From Gillisella taibaishanensis (lineage in GTDB: Bacteria > Pseudomonadota > Alphaproteobacteria > Rhizobiales > Rhizobiaceae), in NCBI RefSeq assembly GCF_001938985.1, contig NZ_MKIN01000017.1, forward strand, positions 92,119 to 156,118: a DNA stretch of 64,000 nt, given 5' to 3'. Shown here piece by piece: positions 47,801 through 60,296 of the stretch. Position 1 is the first letter of the stretch. Every line of letters begins with the position of its first letter. Both the position numbers and the translations under genes were made by a program. The notes beneath the pieces are model-generated. The model had not been told where the DNA came from, searched no databases, and saw only the letters and a list, made by a program, of their open reading frames with translations.

Positions 47801-48714
47801 ATCTGACCCGCAACGAACTGAAGCGCGGCGCCTTCGACCTGCCGGAAGAAGCCAAGGAAAGTGCTGGCGCCATGCGTCGTGCTGTCGCCGAACAGATCAA
47901 GGCCTTGCAGGACATTTCCCAGCTCGTCGGCCGCAGCGCCCAGCAGTTGGAAATCGCCACGCCTGCTCCACGTGCGGCGCAACCTGCACCGGCTCCGGCC
48001 CCCGCACCCGCGCCGGTCCAGCCTGCTCCCGCAGTCTTGGCGCCGCAGGCTTATAGCCAGCAGCCACAGCGTCCGACCCAGCCTGTGCAGTCGGCTCCGC
48101 CCGCACCGGTCCAGAACCGTCCAGTGATTTCCGCTGGCCCGGCACAGTCCCCGGCGCAGGCCGCTCCACGCACCACCGCCGGCTCGCTCGGCCTGCGTGG
48201 CAGCCTGCAGGGCGACCAAGCCGCTCCGGCCCAGGGTGAGGCCTCTGGTGGCTGGATCAGCGATCTCTTGCGCGGTGCCTCGCGTGAGGAGCAGACGATC
48301 ACCTCGCCTGCCCGCGCCCGCCCGGCCCCGACTGAAGCGCCGCGCAGCAATGACAGCCGCAATCCCCGCCACATGGTGGAATCATTGAACTCGCTGTCGG
48401 TCGACATCGCCCGCGCCATCGATCACGATGCGTCGGTGGATCTCTGGCGCCGCTACCAGCGGGGCGAGCGCGATGTCTTCACCCGCCGGCTCTACACGCT
48501 GAAGGGCCAGCAGACCTTTGACGAGATCAAGCGCAAGTACGACCGCGAACCGGAATTCCGCACCGCTGTCGATCGCTACATCGCTGACTTCGAAAAGCTG
48601 CTCTCCGACGTTGCCCGCACCGACCGCGACAAGTCGATCACCCAGTCCTATCTGACGTCGGATACGGGCAAGGTTTACACCATGCTGGCCCACGCGGCCG
48701 GCCGGTTCAGCTGA
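41899..48714 (+). CDS. Giant membrane-anchored coiled-coil protein, GPR (Growth Pole Ring)-like
   Basis: A 2271-residue protein. After a Pro/Ala-rich cytosolic N-terminus (about 1-115) come two transmembrane segments (about 135-160 and 170-195), then some 1800 residues of nearly continuous alpha-helix, a Pro/Ala linker (about 2010-2130) and a conserved C-terminal helical region (about 2150-2271). Residues 681-1164 are eleven 44-residue repeats. Annotation pipelines often call such proteins apolipoprotein A1/A4/E-like. Size and layout match Agrobacterium GPR (about 2100 residues), which forms a ring at the growing pole. GAGG precedes the ATG. Confidence 0.85.
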   Translation: MATKKTSESIDDSAFQALEAALRIDFEEEDDTPVPSPAPAAEARMSDTPRQTRPAARAPAPQAAPKADAAAAERERARAAAQAKAAKSQKSATPSADSAPKSPAFAPANDASRRTSSAILKSLDNGSMGGAVRNATIVSLLWAAGGVVLSQLLYGSQIWSGGAGVIFANPGIIAILVGTVLPIFVFFSFAIMMSRAQDMRNAARSMAEVALRLSEPETVASERIMSVGQAVRREVSAMNEGIERTIARATELETLVHSEVTALERSYTDNELRVRSLVQELSAERDAIVNHADRIRSSIVGAHDQLKEDLSLATEEIGIRLATSGEAFASMIDMRAASIMEKSNTAATTLGSLLTAKTDEMVQTLGAAGFSLSSEFDNRLQTLTSSMSSHGDEILRQFETRASTLDANTEKLNAALNDRARQLNETLVARTREIAQSFTQGEASISGSLESALSRLNASLEEKSVSFRQSLQTNAEDALVDIDLRSGLFEDRMQATIGQINATFDDRMTEFATAFDQRAGTLDSKLSESLMRINESMAGGSESIEGILSSSIDRLGNTMTDQSFALAATLGGSQEVLSEALSSHSRELAEALERRRRELDETITNAQSRIDQIMAERGSALTEALAVSQNRFDETLGSRSEAVINQLTGSHERISDLLQNASSGIIEAVSSSEGRLAETLDRKAQTIIDAADGADARIEAALSDKADAIRAAYETNHERLTSVLDAKVEQLEQTAIAVDSRVEAAFANKADAIRAAYEESEVRLTRTLDSKVDQISDAATEADMRIELALGNRMDTIRSVYEESENRLAGTIDAKLGALTETLGQADTRIEQAFGTKADQVLSAYEQSEARLARTLDTKIEQISDAASDADMRIELALGNRMDTIRAVYEESESRLAGTIDAKLGALTETLGQADTRIEQAFGTKADQVLSAYEQSEARLAQTLDTKIEQISDAASDADMRIELALGNRMDTIRAVYEESETRLAGTIDEKLNALTDTLGHADSRIEQAFGSKADQMRAVYEEGQARLTQTLDSKVEQLTDVAAEADMRIEFALGSKVDQIRSVYEDSEARLAGTIDAKLGQLIETVGFADSRVEQALGAKADQIRQAYEANHGRLEEMLDSRINQVLDTATEADLRMALAFGNKADDIRAAYEENQGRLEQTLESHSGRLTETLGQSTERVERVFAQSTDRVEQVLGSGVSRIETDLTGSVSRLETSFEDNHNRLRQTLDERGNAITTALEQARTGLEETLADQGMAIGASIAASAGMLEMSLEEQQDHLRTTIDASSRELQDRLRGSAGAIAGEFGQAAREISRTAEEFSTRVEGSLDGVATRLSETGTRIETSLGSLEQRIQGSLEGVDLKVSNAGDNVAAKLTEKVSDLERVTSDATQRIEQTLGEATQRVAETFDSRTSQIDERLSTMDRALNIGLQNVNNTIEGKAAGLASSLREAVVDATREIDSEAQKSAELLSRTGQEFTDAMTARNEEFTRSVRDQAEDLTRRISETQNRLAGQGAQIAQSFSDAGDAIVGKVSAAEATITAKAGAIAGTLTDAEKALEERAEAIRAALSATTGDMTTALDNVDKALDARGNAIRTTLDERTRELNSMLSGRTSELARLIEEKAKPTVEQYAQVGREAAERIAHAADQSADSLRRENAKLADALATRAAEAARQMSAAEDSLTSSAGQMIDRISETNQVLHSVVEQAAQSMADADRQFGATTERLASTTDRAADVLATSGRLLESNLERLSNVSNQALSQVTGIVGRFGEHAKVLGQASELLGAAQSNLAGTLEERQQALRDLSIGIVKRSEEIENTMKSLAGMVDGAFSQAEQRSSQVAGNLRQGIETSFADIGQILGDTEEKARSAAGSMREALLSAGEDATRSIERTLGEAEKRSGELANRLRGGLSSSLADVDRILAEAGQKSDGTANQMREAVRSAVEDALGRFSGATDEIRRSAQEIRQELDLTRNELKRGAFDLPEEAKESAGAMRRAVAEQIKALQDISQLVGRSAQQLEIATPAPRAAQPAPAPAPAPAPVQPAPAVLAPQAYSQQPQRPTQPVQSAPPAPVQNRPVISAGPAQSPAQAAPRTTAGSLGLRGSLQGDQAAPAQGEASGGWISDLLRGASREEQTITSPARARPAPTEAPRSNDSRNPRHMVESLNSLSVDIARAIDHDASVDLWRRYQRGERDVFTRRLYTLKGQQTFDEIKRKYDREPEFRTAVDRYIADFEKLLSDVARTDRDKSITQSYLTSDTGKVYTMLAHAAGRFS
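43939..45390 (+). repeat. Eleven tandem 132-bp (44-residue) repeats
   Basis: Within the giant gene, 11 units of exactly 132 bp encode 44 residues each, most starting D-x-K and ending R-L-x-x-T-L/I. Middle units alternate between two types (one with LGALTETLGQADTRIEQAFG, one with DADMRIELALGNRMDTIR), giving a 264-bp super-repeat that is almost identical at DNA level between about 44335 and 44860. Forty-four is four hendecads, which suits a long, slightly right-handed coiled coil. Confidence 0.95.
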
Positions 48715-48740
48715 TCGATAAGACATGTTCTGACTCAGAC

Positions 48741-48766
48741 AAAACCCCGGCCTAGGCCGGGGTTTT
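48741..48766. terminator. Bidirectional terminator, perfect 26-bp palindrome
   Basis: AAAACCCCGGCCT followed by its exact reverse complement forms a strong GC stem flanked by A and T tracts on both sides. It lies 26 bases after the giant gene and 28 before the convergent agmatinase-like pseudogene, so it can end both transcripts. Confidence 0.93.
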
Positions 48767-48793
48767 GCGTTCGGGGAGGTATCCTGCTGTCAC

Positions 48794-49703
48794 TTAGCTT
48801 TGGCGGACGATGGTGCCGATCACGTTGATGAGGATGCGGGCAGCGGTCAGGGCCGATAGCCCATCGATATCGGCTGGAGGGTAGAATTCAACGAGATCGA
48901 AACCCACGATCCTTCCGCGGTTTCCGACACCTGCTATCAAGTCGATCACCTGAGTGTATGTGAGGCCACCCGGGGCCCGCGCTGCAACACCCGGAAACAG
49001 ACTTGGATCAAGACCGTCGCAGTCCAACGTGATAGCCACTCTTGCGCCCTCGGGTATGTGCCGTAGAGCTGATTGGATACCGTCTGTGTGAACTGCACGC
49101 GCCGTGACGATATGGCTGCCATAGCGTTGAGCCGCGTCGAGTTCGGACAGACTCGCACTACCGACACTCCGGCATCCCCACCTGCACCATGCCCGCGACG
49201 TGCGGCATTTCGCTAATCCTGCGCATCGTACTGGAATAGCCGTAATGCTCGCCATCTACCTCGTCGCGCCAGTCGATATGGGCATCAATCTGCAAGATCC
49301 AGACCGGCTCCTGATCGGCAAAGCCGTTGAGAAATGGAATGACGAGGGAGTCATCACCGCCGAGCAGAATGGGGACGGCTGATGCCGATACAATGTCGTG
49401 TGTCTTTGTCTCGACACGCGTTCGGTTGCCGCGATTGTCATGCATTGCAGTGGGGATGTCGCCAATGTCGACGCAACAATGGGGACCTCCGGCGAACAGC
49501 GGACCGCCAAGATCAAAATCCCAATGATCGATAAGGCCTGCGTCCTCATGGCTGGCGGCACGTAAGGCGGCGGGGGCAAGAGCATGTCCGCCACTATCCT
49601 TGGCAGGATAAGTGGTGCCGTGGCCAGCTCCGAATATCACGATTGCAGGCTTCCGGCCGTCGGCAAGAGCCTTTGGGAGATGAAGAAAGGAAGATTCGGC
49701 CAT
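48794..49703 (-). pseudogene. Agmatinase/arginase-family gene with a 1-base insertion
   Basis: Two overlapping frames make one ureohydrolase of about 300 residues. The upstream part (from MAESSFLHLPKAL at 49703) has FGAGHGTTY, LLGGDDSL and the metal motif DAHIDW; the downstream part has LDCDGLDPS and GFDLVEFYPP. After VQVGM the frame ends in PECR; dropping one C of a CC pair (plus-strand G at 49171-49172) gives VQVGM-RSVGSASLSELD. GGDDS in place of GGDHS is known in some guanidino hydrolases. Metal ligands survive, so the lesion is recent or a sequence error. Confidence 0.82.
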
Positions 49704-49715
49704 TATTTCCACCAA

Positions 49716-50201
49716 AGCTCTCCAGGAACAACTGCCTTCTAAACTACTTCCTAATCAGCGGAGCCGGCAATTGTTTGATGCAAATTGACGAATTGCCTCA
49801 TCATCGGCCCTTTAGAAATTCGCTCCGGGTTCAGAAATATACGACCACAAGATGTTTTGCGTGATCACCGCAATGGCCTGGGCTTGGTCTGCTCATCAAA
49901 ATGAAAGTCGGGAGCCAGCAGATATCGCCCGGTGGCAAAAGCTCTAGTCGGGGTCGATCCCAGCAGAGGACGAAATGACATTGCCAGGGATCAGCTGCCT
50001 TTGCTCTCCCTGAAAACCGATCTTGAGGGCAGAGATAAGAACCAAATCTCGAAGAACGCAAATGTCATGAGACGGAATCCTGCTTAAAGTCGTAAACAGC
50101 CTCCGGGTATCATTCGCCATAGCCGGCGCAACCGATGTCCAAATACTCAAAACCCGCCTCGAAGGCGGGTTCTGTTTCTATCATTCGATCGATGGCAGTG
50201 A
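49716..50201. other. Intergenic region between agmatinase-like pseudogene and pyrG
   Basis: About 490 bases. Short frames on the minus strand (for example 49944-50150) show no family resemblance and may be debris. The only clear element is the pyrG terminator at the far end. Confidence 0.45.
50152..50172 (-). terminator. Intrinsic terminator of pyrG
   Basis: A 9-bp stem (AACCCGCCT at 50152-50160, AGGCGGGTT at 50164-50172) with a 3-base loop, followed on the minus strand by a short T-rich run (TTTTGAGTATTTG). It lies 30 bases after the pyrG stop. Confidence 0.8.
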
Positions 50202-52401
<2,200 letters not shown>

Positions 52402-52499
52402 GGACGATCCATCCTGCCCGCTTGGGGCCAAGTCAAAACAACATTCGGCGGCTCTCTACACGAGGAGCCGCCGCAAAGAAAGCCCTAAATCTCAAAAGA

Positions 52500-53270
52500 T
52501 CAGGCAGTCAAATCGGAGTACGCGCCGTATATGGCAAGGAAATCAGCAGCTTTCAAGCTGGCGCCACCGATCAGCGCACCGTCTACATTGGCCACGCCCA
52601 TCAATTCTCGTGCATTGGACGGCTTGACGGAGCCGCCATAGAGAATGCGCATCTTTGCGCCCTCGCCGCCGAAGCGCCGCGTCAGTTCCGAGCGCATGAA
52701 GGCATGGGCCTCGGCGACATCGGATACTGTCGGTGTCAGGCCTGTGCCAATAGCCCAAACCGGCTCATAGGCAATCACGGTATTGTCTGCGCGGGCATCA
52801 TCCGGGATCGAGCCGGCCAGTTGGCGCTTGAGAATATCGAGCGTCTGGCCAGCCTTGCGCTGGTCGGCGGTCTCACCGATGCAGACGATCGCGGTTAGCT
52901 CGGCGGCATGAGCGGCAGAAGCCTTGGCGCGCACGAGATGATCCGTCTCGGCATGATCGGTGCGGCGTTCGGAATGGCCGACGATGACGTGGGTCCCGAA
53001 GCAATCCGCGACCATTTCGGCCGAGATATCGCCGGTATGGGCGCCAGATGCATTCTGGTGGCAATCCTGAGCGCCGATCAAAAGCGGGCTGTCATCGCAC
53101 AGCGCGGTCGCCACATAGAGCAGCGTTGCGGGCGGGCAGATCAGGCTTTCGACCTTCTCGCTGAGCGGCCCCTTGACGCCTTCCGCCATGGCCTTGATTT
53201 GGTCCAGCGACTCACGGGTTCCGTTCATCTTCCAATTGCCCGCGACAAGCGGACGAACATCTGGTGTCAT
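52500..53270 (-). CDS. tpiA: Triosephosphate isomerase
   Basis: A 256-residue TIM that interconverts dihydroxyacetone phosphate and glyceraldehyde 3-phosphate. The catalytic lysine (AGNWKMNG), histidine (VIVGHSERR) and glutamate ([11 protein letters not shown]) and the phosphate loop [11 protein letters not shown] are all present. TGGAG precedes the ATG at 53270. About 100 bases separate it from secG downstream. Confidence 0.97.
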   Translation of the reverse strand: MTPDVRPLVAGNWKMNGTRESLDQIKAMAEGVKGPLSEKVESLICPPATLLYVATALCDDSPLLIGAQDCHQNASGAHTGDISAEMVADCFGTHVIVGHSERRTDHAETDHLVRAKASAAHAAELTAIVCIGETADQRKAGQTLDILKRQLAGSIPDDARADNTVIAYEPVWAIGTGLTPTVSDVAEAHAFMRSELTRRFGGEGAKMRILYGGSVKPSNARELMGVANVDGALIGGASLKAADFLAIYGAYSDLTA

Positions 53271-53498
53271 ATCGCTCCAACCCACCCTCTTTGTCCGAAA
53301 GAACACCAGCCCCAGCAATTCTGCTGAAGATGCCCTTCGGAACAGCATAAATCATCTGTTTCATACCTCGACGCTCTATAAAAGGGCGTGACGGCAAAAA
53401 AGGCAAGGTGCAATGCAGCATGCCGCTAATTCAAGCAGAGCATCGGCTTTCACCCCTCGTTTAGCGGGGTTAAAGCGCAGCTGCGACCTCGACCACTG

Positions 53499-54383
53499 CT
53501 AACGAATCAGCCAGTTGAGAACCGCGCGCCAATCTGTCATCCGCACTGGCGTACCGTGCGATCCCGTGAGAAACAGCGTGAAGCGGGTCGGGTAGCCGGC
53601 GCGGTGCAGCCGATCGTAGAGCGCGATCTGGTCGCCAGCGGCGTAGACGCTATCGCGGCTGCCATGGGTGAACCAGATCGGCAGCTTTCGTTTGAAGGCG
53701 GCGCTGTTGCCAAAATCGGGATCGGTGGCGCCGCCGAGGATTGCCATGCCTGACAGTTTGGAGACGATCTTGTCGTTGCGGGTAATACCCCAGCAGACGA
53801 AACTGCCCATCGAGGCGCAAGAGAGAACCACCGGTTTCCCGCCGGAATGGGCTGAGGCATAGTCGATCAGCGCCGATACCTGGGTGACGCCGGCCTGGTC
53901 GAAGGACCGGACCGTCGGCGCGTAATAGGTGCCGCCATTGTCGGTCGCGAGGTTCTTCAGCCGATTGAAGTTTCCGCCAAACTTGTAATCATCTGCCCCG
54001 AGGCGCCGATCGCCACCGCGACCGTGAATGAAGATGACCGTGAAGGCGGCGCCATCGATAGGGCCAGTGCGGGTCACCTCCATCTTGCCGGCATCGCCCA
54101 GATCGAGCGTCTCGTCCTTTTGAAAATGCCGAACGCCGAGCGAGACATACGGCGCCTTGACCCGGCGCTCAGGAATTTCATCGCGGCCGTTGATGTCGCG
54201 CATTTCCTGGTAATCGATGGTCTGGAAGTCACCCTTGTCACGGCTTTCCATAACCGTCTGACCGGCAAACAGCTCGTCCTTGAACGGTTTCAACTCGACG
54301 CCGGCGGCGCTGGCAGTGCAGGCAAAAGCGGCAGAGAAGCTTAGAACAGCAGAGGCGAAGAAATGAACTGTGGACATCCGCAT
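53499..54383 (-). CDS. Exported alpha/beta hydrolase (phospholipase/carboxylesterase type)
   Basis: A 294-residue hydrolase with a signal peptide (VHFFASAVLSFSAAFACTASA, cleavage near residue 25). The oxyanion-region FIHGRGGDRR, a serine nucleophile in SCASMGS (a variant of GxSxG with cysteine or alanine-type residues around it), an acid near HGSRDS and a histidine in TGSHGTP make a plausible triad. The ATG at 54383 has GGAG 11 bases upstream; the open frame continues 39 codons further. Substrate unknown; periplasmic location inferred. Confidence 0.82.
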   Translation of the reverse strand: MRMSTVHFFASAVLSFSAAFACTASAAGVELKPFKDELFAGQTVMESRDKGDFQTIDYQEMRDINGRDEIPERRVKAPYVSLGVRHFQKDETLDLGDAGKMEVTRTGPIDGAAFTVIFIHGRGGDRRLGADDYKFGGNFNRLKNLATDNGGTYYAPTVRSFDQAGVTQVSALIDYASAHSGGKPVVLSCASMGSFVCWGITRNDKIVSKLSGMAILGGATDPDFGNSAAFKRKLPIWFTHGSRDSVYAAGDQIALYDRLHRAGYPTRFTLFLTGSHGTPVRMTDWRAVLNWLIR

Positions 54384-54703
54384 CGGGATCAGGTCTCCTT
54401 GACGGCGCAGCCTTGCCACGCCGCTGCGAGAAACGCAAAAGTTTTCCGTAAAATGATGCGGGATGTGAACCTGACCGTGCCGGGCATGTGGCTCTCGCAC
54501 AATGTTCGACGCCAGTGTAGAGGGCTCGTCCCTGTTTTACAGCCGATTGATTTCTGCGGCGGTATTGAGTTAGAACGGGAACAAACCGGAAACTACAGCC
54601 TGAGCATCACCAGACATCGGTCTTCAACGATTAACCGATGAAGACCCACCGCATCGGAAACATTCGATGCAAGCAAAGCTTGAAGCAAGTGACAGACAAG
54701 ATC

Positions 54704-56788
<2,085 letters not shown>

Positions 56789-57105
56789 GGTGAGAAACCA
56801 ACCCTAGTACTGGCCAAACAGCCCTAGTACTGGCCATTTTGGAAACTGAAACTGGCCAACGCCTCAAACGACTATCTCCGGGCACCTAAAATTGCCCGGA
56901 AAATGCCCTTTAGAACAAACAGTGAAAACAAGACAGAGTAGCTGAGAAACCACTGTCGCGTCCGACCAAACTTGAGCGACCGCTCAACTAGGCTGGATTT
57001 TCCAACGTAGTGGAACGGCTCCTCGGAGCCAGATAAGCAGCCTCAGCCGCTGACGGTGATTGCTTTCGAACTTCGACAGGAAGGTCTGGAGATTTGGACC
57101 GTTGG
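56789..57105. other. Junction between core genes and the accessory region
   Basis: About 300 bases without a gene. CCCTAGTACTGGCCA occurs twice at a 20-bp period (56802-56816 and 56822-56836), with a third partial ACTGGCCA at 56851-56858. An inverted repeat CCGGGCA / TGCCCGG (56878-56899) has no T tract on either side. This looks like the debris of an insertion boundary next to parE; no integrase or tRNA target is seen. Confidence 0.45.
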
Positions 57106-57225
57106 CTAGAGCATCTTGTAGCGAGAATCGTGGGTGCCGACCAACGCCATGTGTTCGCCGCCGAAGACGTTCGAAACAATATCAACGTTGGGCAAGACAC
57201 CAAGTGCAGTCCACTTCAGGGTCAT
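57106..57225 (-). CDS. Possible 39-residue ORF downstream of the HEPN-like gene
   Basis: A 39-residue frame (MTLKWTALGVLPNVDIVSNV..., ending SRYKML) begins 26 bases after the larger gene on the same strand, with GGAGAGAT 5 bases before its ATG. No family recognised. A small partner gene next to a HEPN-type protein would be notable, but a chance ORF is also possible. Confidence 0.35.
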   Translation of the reverse strand: MTLKWTALGVLPNVDIVSNVFGGEHMALVGTHDSRYKML

Positions 57226-57251
57226 CTAAATCTCTCCGGGGTTGCCTGCCG

Positions 57252-58280
57252 CTACTCAATCCCGGCATTATGTCTGCAATACGCAGCCAAGAAATTTCGC
57301 GCGACGACATCCGCCAGACAGAATTTATCAACGGTTGATCCGCCAGTTAACCATTCTCGGAAAGCATCCGGCTTATCTCGACCGGGATGGCTGAGATTGC
57401 TCGAACGAAATCGATATAGATTTATGGCATGATCCTTCACATCATCGGATATCCGTAAGATTGAAGATACCGTCGCGATTGACGGCAGCATATTTATGAG
57501 ACCTATCTTCCGGAGTTCGGTCGACGCTTCACGGATCGCTTCCGGCTTGTTTGCGCGCTTGGAAAAACTCTCCGCAAAGCCTGCTGCAAACTGACGTTCT
57601 TCCTGCCGGATGCTGTCCGCTCGGTCTTTCCGCACCGAGGTCATCACGCCATTGACGATCGCCTCGACGCAGAGAACGTAATGCTGGAGGATCGAACGCT
57701 GGAGCGGTTTCGCCCCTGCAGTGCTTTGTAGCTGCCAGGCGGTCAGCAGATGGATGTAGGCGTTTTCGGCAACAGAGTCCTTGTCGATCTCCGAAAATAG
57801 CGCCCGGACTTCCGTCAAATCGGCTTCAAACAACGGGTCCGGCTCTTCAAATATCGCTATGGTAGCCGACTGCGACCAAGCCGTGATCTCTTGTTGCTCG
57901 CCTACTCGTCGCAGACGGCGAAGCTCGGCGTGATACCTCCTGCCAGCAATCGAAAGGCTCAGTGACAGAAGCAGCCGGTCAGCTATACGCTGTGCGGTGT
58001 CGGAAGCTTCGTCGGCATTAGATGCTTGGACATCGATCTGGAGGCGGTGCCGACTTTGCACCTCATCCCGCGGAGGATAGCAGACGACTTGGGAGTCTAA
58101 AGAAGCCTCCATCTTCATCACAGGTGGCCGAACCTTTTTCGAGTCTTCGAAGGCGGCATCCGATAGAGGAGCCAGAACGATGCGATCCGAAAATCTGAAC
58201 TCGTCAGCAGGGAGCTTCGGTCCTGTGATGATCCACCAAGTTTGCCATTGATCCGCAACTGCTGAGGACTGAGATCGCAT
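57252..58280 (-). CDS. Hypothetical protein with a possible C-terminal HEPN domain
   Basis: A 342-residue soluble protein (MRSQSSAVADQWQTWWIITG...). The N-terminal half is beta-rich; the C-terminal half is helical and contains YVLCVEAIVNGVMT and, near residues 287-300, INLYRFRSSNLSHPG. The spacing of R292 and H298 fits the R-x4-6-H motif of HEPN RNases, and the arrangement resembles ApeA-type HEPN proteins. This is pattern recognition, not proof. GGAG lies 8 bases before the ATG. It opens the accessory region downstream of parE. Confidence 0.65.
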   Translation of the reverse strand: MRSQSSAVADQWQTWWIITGPKLPADEFRFSDRIVLAPLSDAAFEDSKKVRPPVMKMEASLDSQVVCYPPRDEVQSRHRLQIDVQASNADEASDTAQRIADRLLLSLSLSIAGRRYHAELRRLRRVGEQQEITAWSQSATIAIFEEPDPLFEADLTEVRALFSEIDKDSVAENAYIHLLTAWQLQSTAGAKPLQRSILQHYVLCVEAIVNGVMTSVRKDRADSIRQEERQFAAGFAESFSKRANKPEAIREASTELRKIGLINMLPSIATVSSILRISDDVKDHAINLYRFRSSNLSHPGRDKPDAFREWLTGGSTVDKFCLADVVARNFLAAYCRHNAGIE

Positions 58281-59058
58281 GGTGGTACTCCAGATTGAAC
58301 CAATCCATCGATAGCTGATCCGGAAACCTTTTCAACACGTCGTTAGGACAACGTTGTGGAAATGACCAAATTGGACGGTCAGTACGAATCGGGGGCGGCG
58401 AGCATCGTTGCACCGCAGGAATAACGGCTTGGTCTCGGCACCTGATCCTCCGATAAAGAAATCATTATTGGCTCAAACAACCCGCCGGTGACCGCTTTTG
58501 GCAAGATTTCAGTGTGGGTCGGCAAAATGCCGTGCGGACGACGGGCGATTACCCAATGATTTCAGAGGAGCTTAGGCAAGGTGTGGGTGCGTATAACACC
58601 TATCGCCTCGCCGGATCCTAATCACTCGCTCATTTGCCGAATCGTCCCAGTCATCAACTATCCCGCTAGTTTCAACCATCTAAAGACCCATGCGTTCATG
58701 CGTTTGCCGACACAGTTCGATATCCGGGTGCCGCGAAGGACTCGAAAACGGTGACGGACATAAAGCCTTCTATCCGGCACATTGCGGACTTCTCCCGACA
58801 TTTGATCCGTCGTTTTAACCCGCCAAAAACGACCGGCGTCTATAGATGTCTCAAGTACCGCGCGAGGTTGCCGTTGAGCGCTTTAACTCGTCAAGGTTTA
58901 TTGGCCTGGTGCGCACGGCGAAGAGACGTCGTCGTCGCGGCTCCGGTCCTCGACATCAGGCGAGAAACCTCGTCAGTATGGGATCGGGGCACCGCTTACC
59001 CCAAGAACTCGGTGCCAGCGAAGGTTTCGAATTTCGTTCCCAATAGGCGGAGACAGCT
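58281..59058. other. Intergenic region with repeat copy A
   Basis: Nearly 780 bases separate the divergent HEPN-like and 306-residue genes. Frames at 58751-59062 and 58846-59046 are Arg-rich and look like chance. The region holds repeat copy A (58627-58760), which includes a truncated copy of the start of the RNase H-like gene that stops after 18-19 codons. Confidence 0.55.
58627..58760 (+). repeat. Direct repeat copy A
   Basis: About 130 bases matching 60168-60296 at roughly 90 percent by eye. The match covers ATCAACTATCCCGCTAGTTT and the start of the RNase H-like gene (TTCGATATCCGGGTGCCGCG). Copy A has an extra CATGCGTT duplication near the start codon and a stop (TGA) soon after RRTRK. 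It marks the left side of a 1.5-kb segment carrying the 306-residue gene. Confidence 0.85.
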
Positions 59059-59979
59059 TTGAAAAAATTCAATCCCATTCGAACGCGGGAGGTGATTGGT
59101 GAGACTACAGCCCGCGTACTTCGTACCGAATATGATCCCGCGAGGCCGATGGGGAATTTTGCGGTGCATGACATCAACGATGTTATCTCTGCTTGGCTGG
59201 TGCGTCATGACAAGGAAATAACACCCGTTCTTCCACGTGCGCTCCAATGGTTGGACAAGGCCATCGAGGGAAAAGAAGAGGAAAGGTTTGGTCCTTTTCC
59301 CTGTTCCCACCGCAGGACTTTGCACTGGGCTAAGGCCCTTGGCCACTGGATGCACGGTGAAGGAAACGACGAAGCATCGTGGAAAACCGCTCAGGATGCA
59401 GAAATTGAATACATGCGAACCGGCTTTACCAAAGTACTCGGTGTCGACAAGTTTGATTACAAGCACCAACGTTTCGTTCCTCAGGAAGTCAAGGGCCTGC
59501 CGTATAGCTCACGGAGACTGCTCGTCGACGGAACTCTTGACGATTTCATGGCGTTCAGCCTCCAGGCTGGTCAATACGACACCGCAGTCGAGGAATATGA
59601 GCGACACTTAAAGCCGAAAAACCCATCGATCAAAACAACGTTAAAACCACGAGCGTTTGCCTATGCGCTTTGTCTAAAGAAATTAGGACGGGCGCGGTTT
59701 GGCGAAAATGACCTGTTGGAGGCCGGGCAGCGAATGTTGCGGGCCAACCTCGAGGGGTGGTTGGGAGGCGGCCAATATAAGCGTGCGGCCACATGGTTGA
59801 AGATCGTCTATTGGGACCGCGACCAGACCCTGACGCCACTGGAGACCATCCTTAAAGCCTATGACAACATGCCAAACGTACCGTTGCCTGATTTCATGCT
59901 GGCAACCTGGTCTGAACTTGAGCCAAATTCCCTTCGAATGAGGTGGGCACAGTTAGTCAAAAGACTTCGGTTCAAATGA
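59059..59979 (+). CDS. Orphan hypothetical protein between direct repeats
   Basis: A 306-residue soluble, mostly helical protein (MKKFNPIRTREVIGETTARV...). The segment AKALGHWMHGEGNDEASW and the repeated helix pairs (QAGQYDTAVEEYERHL, FAYALCLKKLGRARFGENDLL, GGGQYKRAATWLKIVY) resemble TPR-like helical repeats, but I cannot name a family. Base composition is lower in GC than the core genes by eye. It lies alone between repeat copies A and B, which suggests that it entered as a unit. Confidence 0.7.
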   Translation: MKKFNPIRTREVIGETTARVLRTEYDPARPMGNFAVHDINDVISAWLVRHDKEITPVLPRALQWLDKAIEGKEEERFGPFPCSHRRTLHWAKALGHWMHGEGNDEASWKTAQDAEIEYMRTGFTKVLGVDKFDYKHQRFVPQEVKGLPYSSRRLLVDGTLDDFMAFSLQAGQYDTAVEEYERHLKPKNPSIKTTLKPRAFAYALCLKKLGRARFGENDLLEAGQRMLRANLEGWLGGGQYKRAATWLKIVYWDRDQTLTPLETILKAYDNMPNVPLPDFMLATWSELEPNSLRMRWAQLVKRLRFK

Positions 59980-60167
59980 GGTTTTGCCTTGGTAACGGGA
60001 GCACTGATTTCGAGCTGAGGATGAACATCAGCTATCAAACGATGACGCGGAAGGTAGAATCAGGACAGCGGTTACGCTCGGTCTCGCCGAACTGCTCCGC
60101 CGAGCGAAGCAGAGAAAGCGAAAATCCGGTGTTCCGACGCGATGATCTCCACCAAACCGAGACTACC

Positions 60168-60296
60168 CGCTCCTTGACCGAATCGTCTCGATCATCAACT
60201 ATCCCGCTAGTTTCAATCATCTAAAGCACCCATGCGTTTGCCGACGCAGTTCGATATCCGGGTGCCGCGAAGGACTCGGAAAACAGTGACGGACAG
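60168..60296 (+). repeat. Direct repeat copy B
   Basis: The second copy of the repeat at 58627-58760, here in its functional setting: it contains the upstream region and the first about 22 codons of the intact RNase H-like gene. Being the intact version, it is probably the parent of copy A. Confidence 0.85.

Noticed and set aside
49831..50150. Minus-strand frames between the agmatinase-like pseudogene and pyrG
   Set aside because: Short, mutually overlapping frames without start signals or recognisable motifs; at most gene debris.
56878..56899. Inverted repeat after parE as a terminator
   Set aside because: A 7-bp stem is present but no T tract follows on either strand.
58751..59062. 103-codon frame upstream of the 306-residue gene
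   Set aside because: It begins within repeat copy A, is Arg-rich, and lacks a ribosome binding site or family resemblance.
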